From Trissonchulus latispiculum (lineage: Eukaryota; Nematoda; Enoplea; Enoplida; Ironidae): DNA of 64,000 bases. The position numbers and the translations under genes were made by a program. The notes under the pieces were generated by a model that saw only the letters and a list, made by a program, of their open reading frames with translations, was not told where the DNA came from and made no database searches. Shown here one piece after another: positions 44,861 to 55,420 of the stretch. The DNA lies in the NCBI GenBank assembly GCA_030248195.1, contig JASAND010028820.1, forward strand, positions 27,283-91,282, written 5' to 3'. Position 1 is the first letter of the stretch, and the number at the start of each line of letters is the position of its first letter.

Positions 44861-45078
44861 CTTGTATTCAGGCGAAGTTTGGACAACTGATCCACGATTT
44901 CGTCCTTTTTCAGCTGATTTATGATCCCACAATAGTGGGCTGGTTTGGTGCACAATTTCCGACTGTTTCCGGAAACGGCAGCCAGATTTCGAAACACATC
45001 CCGTCCGGACGTGGACCGTTCCCCGGATCCATTGAAGACCTGAATATTTGAGGCTTCAGCTTTGGAACTGCCACTCAT
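44861..45078 (-). CDS. ERI1: ERI1 left copy exon 1: start and SAP domain
   Basis: MSGSSKAEAS... followed by YCGIINQLKKDEIVDQLSKL, matching the SAP start of ERI1. 218 bp, donor GTACGG. The open frame continues upstream only for a few codons before unit-2 DNA begins. Confidence 0.9.
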
Positions 45079-45480
45079 TTCAACTGCGAGTACGCACAAA
45101 TTTTCTTAAAAAAACAAGTCAATTCAGTTACAGCAATCAAATCTATCCCAACGATTTGAATCTGTGCGGTGGAGGGGCTGTTCCATCATTGGAGGTCCAA
45201 CCTCAAATATTAATCGACCAACGGACGATTATGCATTTTGAACAATTTAACTTCAAGGGGTTGTACTCCGTAGTCTGTGCTCTGTATACTCCACCAGTAT
45301 ACTAAACACTAATGTTTAAATATTGTATACTTATATTTGCATTAGGACCCGATAATATCGGAAATCTCACAATTCAATAGGTAGGACGAGTGGAAATCAT
45401 TGCAGGAGCAATATTACTGCTGTAATCATGTTCTTCTTCAAGAACATTTTAAGGCGAATGTCCATATTGCTAGCTTTCAC

Positions 45481-46078
45481 GGATCTTTTCAGGATAACCC
45501 ACCCCAGGCCCAGATTCCGCAAAACTTGATCAAATGAGCTGAAATTTGGTATGAGTATGTTTTCAACCACGCTGAGTTCAAATATCGCAAAATTTTTCGA
45601 TTTCGCGAAATTCGATTTTTGTCGATTCGTAAGGGGGGACCAAGGGGACCCGAAAAATTTTTTGCCTTCGATTTTGCTGAAAAGTTGTATTCAGGGGTTT
45701 TCGTGGTCGCAGAACACAAATCTGAAATCCGTTTTTCGATTCAGCTTTTCTTTAGCTCAGTATAAGCTACATCTTAAGCTTAGAACTTTAGCTTATATTG
45801 AGCTAACGAAAAGCTGAATCGAAAAACTAACTTCAGATTCATGTTCTGCGACCTCGAAAACCCCTGAATGCAACTTTTCAGCAAAATCGAAGACAAAAAA
45901 GTTTTAGCGTCCCCTTGGTCCCCCCTTACGAATCGAAAAAAAATCGAATTTCGCGAAATCGCAAAATTTTGCGATATTTGAACTCAGCGTGGTCGAAAAC
46001 ATACCCATACCAAATTTCAGCTCATTTGATCAAGTTTTGCGGAATCTGGACCTGGGGTGGGTTCTCCTGAAAAGATCC
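45481..46078. mobile_element. 598-bp foldback element, empty site preserved in unit 1
   Basis: GGATCTTTTCAGGA...TCCTGAAAAGATCC ends, flanked by GCTTTCAC on both sides (45473-45480 and 46079-46086). Unit 1 keeps the uninterrupted GCTTTCACGATT near 30833. Same family as 28711-29306; arms contain the ATTTCGCGAAAT word. Confidence 0.87.
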
Positions 46079-46272
46079 GCTTTCACGATTACCTACTCGA
46101 ATCAGTTGCTTACCCTTGTCATGTTTGCTTCAGCTAGCTTTTGAGCTTTGCTTTTAAATGAATAATCGGCAAATCCTGGCTTTAAAACTTGCAGAAGAGG
46201 TCTTCGAAATTGCCATCTAGCCTTAATGGATGGGATACGTGCGCAGCATAAATAAAGCAGGTTTCATAAAAG

Positions 46273-46397
46273 ACTTTCTCAGCAATGCAATTCTCGGCAA
46301 TGAATTTCTCGGCAATGCAATTTATGATTCTTTGACTTTCTTGGCAATGCAAGAAATGAGCATTGACCTTTCTCGGCAATGCAATTCTCGGCAATGA
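46273..46397 (+). repeat. Minisatellite (TTCTCGGCAATGCAA), unit 2 copy
   Basis: Counterpart of 31036-31157 with scattered substitutions. Confidence 0.7.
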
Positions 46398-46684
46398 ATG
46401 TTGAAGCGACCGTTGAAACTTTTACGCATATGCAGAGCTGTACTTTTCAGAGCGCTGTTTTGTCTGTGCGTCTGAGTGTGCTACAATTGTAGTGTCTGTC
46501 ATTCAGATGGCTTCAAAAGCTTTAACACATGGCCAGAGAAGTGCTGGTTTTTATTGATACTTCCTGAAAAATGGTGCAGGGTCAGTTTATTGTGAACGAT
46601 TATAATTCCATTTTTGAATTATTGTTATATTTACCTTTTCTAGTTTTTTTAGCCCGGCCGGGGTTGGTTGGGCAGGCAGCCAGG

Positions 46685-48059
46685 GCAAGTGGGACCCCCC
46701 CCCGGAAGTTTCGGGGGGGGGGGTCCCGAGTTAATGAATTGAGCATACCTTACATAATTTGTACATGCTAGCGTAAGAGTTTCTTACTCTTATCTATTAT
46801 GTACTTGTATGGACCTATTCTGAATGAAAAATAAAATATTTTAGTCTTTTGTGTTCAAACTAAAAATATCTATTTTAAAATAATTTATTAGCTCAAGCTA
46901 ATTCTTAAATGTAGTATATATGTACAATGAACTAATGGTAACTTAAATAATTCATGAAAGTTAAACATTAAATATTTTTAAAATTCAACATGTTTAAAAG
47001 TTATATAACTTAAAAATTTTTTTGAAAATTTAAAGTGTTTAATTATTGGTTGACTGATTATAATATTATTATAATTATTATATAATTATTATTATTATAT
47101 ATTATTATAATATAATTGATTGGAAGCATCTGTTGTCAGTTCCATTTGTGTATACTTTATTTGCGTTACTAAACGCTGCTAAAATACGAGTTTATGTACA
47201 GTTTCCAATTTGGGGGGAATAGTTAGAGTCCAGTTAAAGTTTCCAGATTACCCACCACCACCACTCAAAATTCTTAAAACTTGACCAAATGAGCTGAAAT
47301 TTGGTATGGGTATGTTGTCGACCTCGCTGAGTTCAAATATAGCAAAATTTGGGTCTCTTGCCCCCCCCCCAGCCATAACTGTTGAGTTTTTGACCATTAA
47401 CTTTGAAAGTTGGTCTGGGTGCACAGTGGAGGCTTATAAATTCAAAAATTCTAACATAAAATATTTTAAATTTTAGTTTGGTAAGGGAGAACCAAGGGGA
47501 ACCGAAAAGTTTTTGTTGCCGAAAAGTTGCATATATACAGGGCTTTTCAGGGGCGCTGAGCACGAATCTGAAATCCGTTTTTCGATTCAGCTTTTCGTTA
47601 GCTCAGTAAGCTTACATGTTAAGCTAACAACTTTAGCGTATACTGAAATTCCCCTTACCAAACAAAAATTAAAATTTTTTTAAATGTTGTAAAATTTTTA
47701 TATTTTTTAATTTCTGAATTCATAAGCCTCCGGTATATAGGCACCCAGACCAAATTTAAAAGTTATTGGTCAAAAAATCAAAAGAAATGGCTGGGGAAAA
47801 GCGCAAGAGACCCCAAAATTTTTCGATTTAGTGAAATTCGAATTTTTTTCGATTCGCAAGGGGGGACCAAGGGGGGGACACACATTACAATGTGAACTTA
47901 AATTAGTGGCCGCTGAAGTAGAATTTCATTATATATTTCTTGAACTAAACTTGGCCCACGTCAAGATAAAAGTCAATTTTTGATGCGATCTACCATTTGC
48001 TTTTCTTGGAGCTTTTATTTTCATGGTGGTTGATCTGTAACTATGGGAGGTGACTAAAA
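46685..48059. other. Non-coding stretch in unit 2
   Basis: It starts with a small hairpin of C and G runs (46695-46731), absent from unit 1, and lacks the TTAA element found there. The rest parallels 32820-34120: AT hairpin, then foldback remnants at 47220-47880. No exon. Confidence 0.5.
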
Positions 48060-48560
48060 CCAGGACCAGGATCAGGATCCATTTCAAAATCAGGATCAGG
48101 ATCGCGTGTCTAAAAACAGGATTCATTTCAGGATCGGTCTAAAACTTCAGGATCGGCTTCAGGATTGACTTGTAACTTCAAGATCGGGCTTAGGAATGGA
48201 TCCTGAGTTCAGGATCGGGTGACTGAAAAAACAGGATTCATTTTAGAATCGGCCTAAAACTTCAGGATCGGCTTCAGGGTCGGCTTAGGAGTGGATCCTG
48301 AGTTCAGGATCCGGTGCCTAAAAACAGGATCCATTTCAAAATCGGCTTGTAACTTGAGGATCCGGTTAGGAGTCACAACCTGCAATCGATCTAATTTTTT
48401 GACACCCGATCCTGAACTCAGGATCCACTCCTAACCGGATCCTGAAGTTAGAAGCCGATCCAGAAACGGATCCTGTTTTAGACACTCGATCCTGAGCACA
48501 GGATCCATTGCTAAGCCGGATCCTGAAGTTACAAGTCAATCCTGAAGCCGATCCTGAACT
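48060..48560. repeat. GGATC hairpin array, unit 2
   Basis: Counterpart of 34120-34620 with the same tandem units and inverted arm. It lies about 135 bases beyond the ERI1 stop codon, so it could be part of the 3' untranslated region or mark the end of the transcript. Confidence 0.75.
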
Positions 48561-48693
48561 GCCTTCTTACTTAATTACTTAGGTATCTTACCCAACTGAC
48601 AAAAACCACAACAAATAAATGCTTACTTAGCATATATACAAGCACTAAAAACCGAGTACACATAAATAAGTAAAAACAATCAAAAAATCACAA

Positions 48694-49070
48694 TCATCCG
48701 GACTCAGTATCAGATCCGGAACAAGTCTGACATTCGTCATAAAGATCGGCCAAGAATTCTCGTTTACTAACAGACAATAGTTTATATCTAGCTTCACAGC
48801 AAGATTCGACAGAAAGTCCCTGTCCCCTGTCGGGCGATAGGCCCCGAAATTTTCGAGCCACATCCGTCTTGAATCCGACGGAACTTTCACCCGCATTCTG
48901 ATTCTGTTCCTCATCCGAATTTTCCAAATCCTTTTCCCGAGTTTCCGTTAGTTTTCTTCGGTTACGACTGACAATTCGTTGATTGATTCGAAAATCAATA
49001 CCGTCCTGAAGCATGCGAATCACAATTCTAGTAATATTTCTAGAATCATCCAAACCGCAATGCTGCCGAC
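48694..49070 (-). CDS. ERI1: ERI1 right copy exon 6
   Basis: RQHCGLDDSRNITRIVIRML, then the charged tail ending GSDTESG and TGA. 377 bp, acceptor TTTCAG. Confidence 0.9.
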
Positions 49071-52000
49071 CTGAAATAAAGAAACAACAGAAAACTTAAA
49101 CCGTACGCTGACACGGTTGGTTTTCTTTCACTAATCATACACACTAAAACATACAGCCACGTTAGGCAAAGGGACGATAGTTTAACTTAACAAAAGGTAA
49201 GGTAAGGTAGAAATACCACGGTATGGTATTAAAACAATACAAGTATTAGTGGAGACAAAACTGTACCTTCAAACTCCAGTCCAAGACTCTGAAGCATCTT
49301 TGGAAGGGTCAGAAACTGGATGCGATAGGAATAAGTGAACAACTTTCGGACGTTGATCCAGTAACGGAACTCGTGCGGAACCGGGATACCGCTGTGGTGG
49401 CATTGAAGGGGAAAGAATTTGGCCAAGTCCCATGGGCTAAAAATCAAAGAAAAAGATTGTAAAGTAAAATAAAAATTTAAAGAAAAGCAGAATCAATTTT
49501 AATCAGAAAAAAGTACTCTGCCCGCTCCAACAGCACATTGTAATTCCTGCCGCACATCGCTGGACTGGTAAACACTATCGATTCATACAATCAAGAGTTC
49601 ATAAAGCTTTTATCACTATACAAAGACATTCTTTTCATAATTGCGTAACTGAAGTCCTACCGGAATAGGCGAATGTTCCCTCATTTGGGGGCGGGGGTCT
49701 ACTCTACAACGCCTTTACCATGAGGCAGAAAAGGAATTTGTAATTCCTTACCCCCAAACAAGCTTGGAAGGAATTTCTGCGACCTGGCTGACCGACCAGT
49801 GAAAGCTACCACCTTAAAACGGCGAGCTTCCCAGCGTCCCCAAAACGGGGGTCTCGCACCTTCGAAAATTAAACTGAAGCTATCGTAATCCTCTACCTAA
49901 GCTCTTCCCCCTACTTCCGTATGGGGAAGTCACTCCAATTCCAATATGATTGGCTGTTGGCTACCCCCCGCCCCCCCCCAAACGTAGAGAGGGAATGTTT
50001 TATTGACCCACCACCAAACTGGAGAACACTTGCAAATTCTCAACTGTGAAAAATTAAGAAATTATAGGAAGACGTTCTTCTTCTCTTCTTCTTACTATAA
50101 TCATACGGTTATGAACTTTTGAGCGTACCCATCACAGATAAAGGCATAAGCACATTCGGTTCCTAGCTTATGCGACTTAAGCCAAGCTCGAACGTCTTTG
50201 AGCACTTCAGGAAACGGTTTGGCTTGATCAACCTGAGCCTAAAAAACAGTAAATACATAAATGCACCAAAACAAATCGTTCTGGCCTCAAAACAGTAGCA
50301 AATTCAATGACAGAAAAACAGAAGATGAATGCCACATCCAAATACGTAAATGCAAAAGCCAATTATGCAAATGTAACTATATATTATAGAAACAAGTTAG
50401 TTTACGTACCACTATTTTTCCTTTTTCGGAATTTATTTCTGGGATGAAGTGAACAAAAACAGAAGCCCGTCCAATGTTAAAGAAATAAATAAAATACACT
50501 CTCGTGCTAATTCCAACATTTTCAGTTATCATAATATGTACACGTAAAAACACATTCAATTCCTATATTAGTAGTGCATGCGACCTCTGCCAGACTTGGT
50601 TCAAACACTTGCGGCTCATCAGTGGAGAAGTGTAGAACTAAGTTCTTTAGGATGCTTTGGAAAAATCACATATACATATACAACACCATACACGTTATTA
50701 CCAATATTGTCATCGAAAAACATTTACAAAAGTTTTTGTTTAAGTAGAACAGGAACATGGCTGTTTAATTTTTATTAAAAATATAGTATTTTTATTAAAA
50801 AAGGAAAGGGCGGAGTTACCCCATTCCAAAAGTGTTTGTGCAAGAAAGCAAAATTATATACCTGTTTAATACCAGTAAACCATATACAAAAATCACTCAG
50901 GACAGAATTAACCGTTGGCTTACAATAAGCATGAAATTCGTCTACCTGAAATAAATATCCAAGAATACAAAGAAAAGTAATTTCAGATTTAAGAAATGAA
51001 ATCTTTACCATCAAATTGAAAAAATCCGTTTACTCAAACACGCAGAAAATCTACAAAATCCAAGCCACAAATGCATAGACAGTTTACTGCACATTGCCCG
51101 CCAAAGACAACGTATACAAACAAATCCAAAACTTCAAGAAATGAAACCTACAATTTCTAGAGTTGAAGTTTTCAGCAAAACGATGGGAAATTCTATGATT
51201 TCATGCGGATAGTTGAGTTGTTGTCCCTCTAGACAGGTACACTCAAAGTCCACAATGCAGAGATAGTCATAGAACCGATCGTACGCAGGAGTGTCCTTGT
51301 CTTTGGTCTTTTTGTCGTTCGTTTTGGTTCGATTGCGACAATGATCTTTCAGGCGGCGTTTCAGCTGATCCTTATTTCCCCTAAAAACGCAGTCACAAGA
51401 AGATTACAGCTCATTGCAAAAGGTTCTATCAGCTTGCTCGTCGAGCTTTAACACGTAAACATAGAGCGAGTGAGCGTACACAACTGTCTACTGGGCACTC
51501 ACTTGTGGCTGTGGGTAAGAGGTGGTCAGCCGTTATTAGGCAATGGACCCTTTCAGCTTGATAACTAATAGACCGTCGCTTGTCACACCATTCGTACGTA
51601 TTATAGGGGAGCGTGAGAGTGTTCGCCTATAATCTGAGTGTGCACTTGCACCTACAGGTTGGAAGGATTCAAAACAGGAGACTGGCTATTTCCCTATGGG
51701 GGGGGGCGCAAGAAGTAGATTCCCCCAGACTTGGGTCGCCCCCCCCCGGATTCAGGGGTCTCCCCACAGAATCCAAAAGTGCCCAGAATAATAGAAATTT
51801 AATGGTAAAGTAAAATTTTCCTCGACGAATTCTTAGGTCATTTTAGCAATATTAAGCTTAAATTTTAAGTTAAAAATGGTTCCATTGTTTTCCTTTAGCA
51901 TGTTTTCAGACATTTTGGGAACAAATTCCCTCACCCCCAATAGATTTTCCCTCATCAGAAAATGAAGACTTTAAGAATTTAAGAAGAGAATTTAAGCCAG

Positions 52001-52256
52001 ACAGGAATCATAAAAATCGCGTAAGGGGGGAGCCGTACCTTGTATTCAGGCGAAGTTTGGCCAACTGATCAACGATTTCATCCTTTTTCAGCTGATTTAT
52101 GATCCCACAATAGTGAGCCGGTTTGGTGCACAATTTCCGACTGTTCCCGGAAACGGCTGCCAGATTTCTGAACACATCCCGTCCAGAACTGGACTGCTCG
52201 CCAGATCCATTGAAGATCTGAAGATTTGAGATTTCAGCTTTGGAACTGCCGCTCAT
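48694..52256 (-). CDS. ERI1: ERI1 3'-5' exoribonuclease, intact right copy
   Basis: Six minus-strand exons join in phase to 1188 bp, 395 aa plus TGA: 52039-52256, 51152-51380, 50862-50945, 50129-50238, 49267-49436, 48694-49070. Order: Ser-rich N-terminus, SAP nucleic-acid-binding domain (about 50-86), basic spacer, DEDDh exonuclease with exo I D117/E119 (VDFECTC), exo II D213 (CDGPWD), exo III H274 and D279 (HCGLDD), then a charged extension of about 100 residues. Animal ERI1 trims 3' ends of histone mRNA, 5.8S rRNA and small RNAs, and limits RNA interference. All catalytic residues are present, so this copy should be active; the tail is not in the human protein. Confidence 0.94.
49267..49436 (-). 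CDS. ERI1: ERI1 right copy exon 5
   Basis: PWDLAKFFPLQCHHSG...YWINVRKLF...MLQSLGLEFE, 170 bp, donor GTACAG. Confidence 0.92.
50129..50238 (-). CDS. ERI1: ERI1 right copy exon 4
   Basis: AQVDQAKPFPEVLKDVRAWL...FICDG, exo II Asp at the end; donor GTACGC. Confidence 0.92.
50862..50945 (-). CDS. ERI1: ERI1 right copy exon 3 (empty target site)
   Basis: VDEFHAYCKPTVNSVLSDFC...WFTGIKQ, 84 bp, donor GTATAT. Contains the single TTAA that is the target of the insertion in the left copy. Confidence 0.93.
51152..51380 (-). CDS. ERI1: ERI1 right copy exon 2
   Basis: SAP end, basic spacer and exo I motif VDFECTC; 229 bp, acceptor TTTTTAG, donor GTAGGT. Confidence 0.93.
52039..52256 (-). CDS. ERI1: ERI1 right copy exon 1
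   Basis: MSGSSKAEISNLQIFNGSGE... then the SAP start; 218 bp, donor GTACGG. The first in-frame ATG with similarity between copies is chosen as the start. Confidence 0.9.
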
Positions 52257-55232
52257 CTGAACTACTGATAGTCCACCCACAGACAGTTAAAAGTTCGAAT
52301 TTTCTAAAAGAACAGTCATTGTGTACCACAAAATTATGTTTTCAAAGAGGTGTTGTTTCATTGTCTCGACTAAGTTCACAGTGTTCTATCACCAAACAGG
52401 TCTAATCTAGCCTTTTTCGAACCGGTCAAACAAGAACAATGAAAAAATTCTAAAAATGTGCCATACGCATGCGTACATCCTTTAAGGATCTGTTCATGAC
52501 TTTTCATAACAGGTCTCGCACGCATTGATTTTAAAAATGTAGGAAGCAACTTTCAAAAAAGTAGGAAAAAGTAGGAGTTTCAGCAAAAAAGTGTAGTTTT
52601 ATCAAATAAAACTACATTACATGCATCTTACTAGAAATGCATAAAATCCCCTATATCAAGCAATGAGTGAAATTTGATATCAGTTTGTACAACAGGCACC
52701 TGTCCTTTGCATCGGTCTCGGTGGTTAGGCTTCGGTCCCGACCGGTATCATAATTTCAAAAAATTTGTCATTTTTGAGATTATTTCAAAATGGTGCCATT
52801 CTGAAAGTTAAAAATAGGTTGATTTGTTGTAAATCATTATACACATATTATGATGACTTAAGGAATTGAATAAAAAGTACCAATGGTAATTGTATGCATA
52901 TCTGAAATTATAGCAAAATCTGAATGACTAAGAAAATTTCTAATTTGGAGCCTTCCCCAATTTTAGGTACAGGCTCTAGTCGAGTCAGTGAGGTTTCGGT
53001 CCCACAGAGCATTTTAAAATAAGGGAAGAGGGAAGACATATTCAAAATTATTTCTGCAGCCTTCAGAAAATGGTCAGGCTCCGTGAGGTAAAAGTTGGAA
53101 GATGGGAAATCACTCCTACCAATCATTCGGACAAAATCAACTGTAAACAACTTTTTTGATATTTTCCGAGAAAGAGAAAGTTTGGAAATTCTAAAGTAAA
53201 TTTGTCAAAATGCAATAAATTATAGCGTAAAATGCGTTTTAAAACTTAACTTCCCTCATTTCTGACACCATCCCGAACAATCACAGAACTTGACAAATTT
53301 CGCGAATTTTTAAACGAAGTTTCAAAAATTCCAGGCTTGGCCGAATTTTTGTAAATTTTTTCCCAAAGATCCTCCAAATCCTAGGAGCGCTTCGAAGATC
53401 AGCTCATGTGGTCAGTTATGACAACTGGGTTTCAAAAGATTCTCCTAAACTGGGAGTGCTATCCACCACTCCTAACTATTCAGTTAGGAGTAACACCATT
53501 TAAACTCAGGGTAAATCTTAAGAAACTGGTTTGTGGTTCGTACACTCGTCCTAGATATCCTCCTAAGTATTCTTCGATGAGGGCAACTGGGGGAATCTTT
53601 TGCAACGGACCCTGAGAAATTTTGAGTCAGAAAGTAATTTCTTTGAAAAGTTTTAAGTGTTTTCTTGGGAAAACGAAGTTTTCCTGCAAAAAAACTAGGG
53701 AAAAGTAGGATTTCTTAGCTAAACGTAGGAAACAAAAGTAGGAGGTAAAGAAAAAGGAGGAAAAAGTAAGAAAAATAGAAAGCGAGCGACCACTGCCCTA
53801 ACACAAAACATTCTCTATTCTCTAGGAGAGTGCCTAACTCAAACATAACAACCGTGTTGTATGTAAGCGTGATCCCAGGTTCCAGAATTCACCACTATAC
53901 GTACTTTGTTTAGCAACGAATCAGAGCCGAAAATATCTGAATGTGCCGCCATAATTTCCTAACAGTAGCCAGAGTTTGGTTCAGCTATTCTTTGGGATTT
54001 TACGCCATGATCAAACTATGACACACAGCACTTCACATGAGTAAAATGCCCATGCGCTCTTTTCACTTGAGTTTGGATGTGAACGTCTTGTAGCTGGACA
54101 TAACCTGTGGTCTTGGCAGCTCAGAGCGCGGAGCGATTGGAGTGTTAATCCGACAGTCGTGGGTAATGATTGGCACCGGATATTTTTCATATCCGGTTAT
54201 CCGCCTATTCAAATCTTAACCTCAAGAGCAATTTTCGTTTCTTAGGTTCAAAAATTCCAATTTTTCTGTGACTTTTGCTCCCCAATGTGTTAAGTTTCCA
54301 TCATCAAACTAAACTATAATCTAAATTTGAAAAAACATTTTCACAGCAGACATTTTTGTAACAAAATATAAAAATTTCTAATTTTTGTGAAAATTTGCTA
54401 ATTTTCTATTACTTAGTCCTAAATGTAGACTTATATCTGAATATTTTTCTCTAATCAGATACTATCCGGATATACAGTGCCCACCCACTAGTCGTGATTT
54501 GAATCCAAACGGAGTCCCGAATATTTCAGGACGCAGGTGCTGGAGTGACAATTAAATTCTGAGCAAAAAAGAACAGCTAAAGCCATGAAAGGCAGGTGCC
54601 ATTACGTTTGCTACCATACCATACGTTGATTTAAGCAAAGCAAAATTTTCATTGGCATAAGAATCCACGACAAAAACTGATTTCGTACACGAAGAAGTTT
54701 ACTGCATATACACGATCAACAATTATGTACACACACACAACGGTTAACACAGAAACAATAAGAAAAGAAACAATAAGAAATCCTAATGGTCAAATTACAG
54801 ATAACAGAATAATATAACAGATAACACATATTCAACCAATGGAGTACAAATAACATTGTTTCACAAAATCTTTCTGATAATGCTGAAATACAGAACCGAA
54901 TTGATACAAAACTGAACAAATCTAACTTCGAACGAAACACGATGCATTTAACAAACAAGCGTAGGAATCACGGTAAACAAAGGCGATTCCACGTGAACGC
55001 CGAAAAGCTCTGAAATCTTAATCAGTGAAACAACCGAAGTTCTAAAAACGAAGTCTTCAGCCTCTCAACTATAGATCCTTCGGTTCAATTTTTCATTTTC
55101 AAATTCAATTCAGAAAATAGGTATAATGTATTATGTTAGCTATTGCAGAGCGGCAAACAAGAATATGAATGAACAACAAAAGAATATGATCCAAAATGAA
55201 GATTCCGCGGGAAGGAAAGGATTGTTCCTTAA
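52257..55232. other. Intergenic DNA between ERI1 and RNMT
   Basis: It should hold the ERI1 promoter (just above 52256) and the RNMT 3' end. No TATA box stands out near the ERI1 start. Bases 53370-53620 are rich in CTCCTAA / TTAGGAG in both orientations, like 7540-8110. Bases 52540-52600 and 53640-53790 repeat AAAGTAGGA words. No exon was seen. Confidence 0.5.
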
Positions 55233-55420
55233 TCATTGCTCATCCGTCGGAGAATCGACTTTGACCGCTTTTCTGGAAGGAGGGGAACCGTCATTGTCTT
55301 TGACGCTGACAGGCGGTGACTTCCGCTGACCACCGCTATCCGAGGCAGCAGAAGAGGCGATATCGCTGACCTGGCCGGGCAGAAAGCCCTTCTTTTGAAA
55401 CGCAAACACCATGTATAAGC
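55233..55420 (-). CDS. RNMT: RNMT last exon with Ser/Lys-rich tail
   Basis: CLYMVFAFQKKGFLPG ends the methyltransferase fold. The tail (SSAASDSGGQRKSPP..., SPTDEQ-stop) has no counterpart in human RNMT and looks disordered. Taken alone this exon mimics a small membrane protein because the intron before it is T-rich. Confidence 0.88.

Larger units (their letters stand above)
34749..45078 (-). pseudogene. ERI1: ERI1 3'-5' exoribonuclease, left copy, broken in exon 3
   Basis: Exons on the minus strand: 44861-45078, 42722-42950, 42441-42516 plus 40876-40883 (exon 3, split), 40443-40552, 35322-35491, 34749-35125. Lengths equal those of the intact right copy exon by exon (218, 229, 84, 110, 170, 377 bp). 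The SAP segment, DFECTC, CDGPWD and HCGLDDSRN catalytic motifs are all present. A 1553-bp TTAA-flanked element sits inside exon 3: reading into it gives GGGD then a stop, and the exon-3 donor lies on the far side. The duplication breakpoint falls only about 20 bases before the ATG, so its promoter is also gone. The other five exons remain open, which suggests recent damage. Confidence 0.9.
29316..45099. repeat. Segmental duplication, unit 1 (15.8 kb)
   Basis: From CTTAAAAAAACAAGTCAATT onward this DNA is repeated head to tail as unit 2 starting at about 45103. Shared blocks include 29320-29640 with 45105-45420, 30800-31430 with 45440-46680, 32820-35800 with 46810-49800, and 40440-45078 with 50120-52256. 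Unit 1 is longer because of later insertions and a local 1.9-kb tandem duplication. Each unit carries one ERI1 gene. Confidence 0.85.
45100..52290. repeat. Segmental duplication, unit 2 (about 7.2 kb)
   Basis: Head-to-tail copy of unit 1 carrying the intact ERI1. The junction lies in an AATTTTCTTAAAA stretch. Upstream of the right copy's ATG a similar AATTTTCTAAAAG occurs, so the break may have used this short similarity. Confidence 0.83.
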
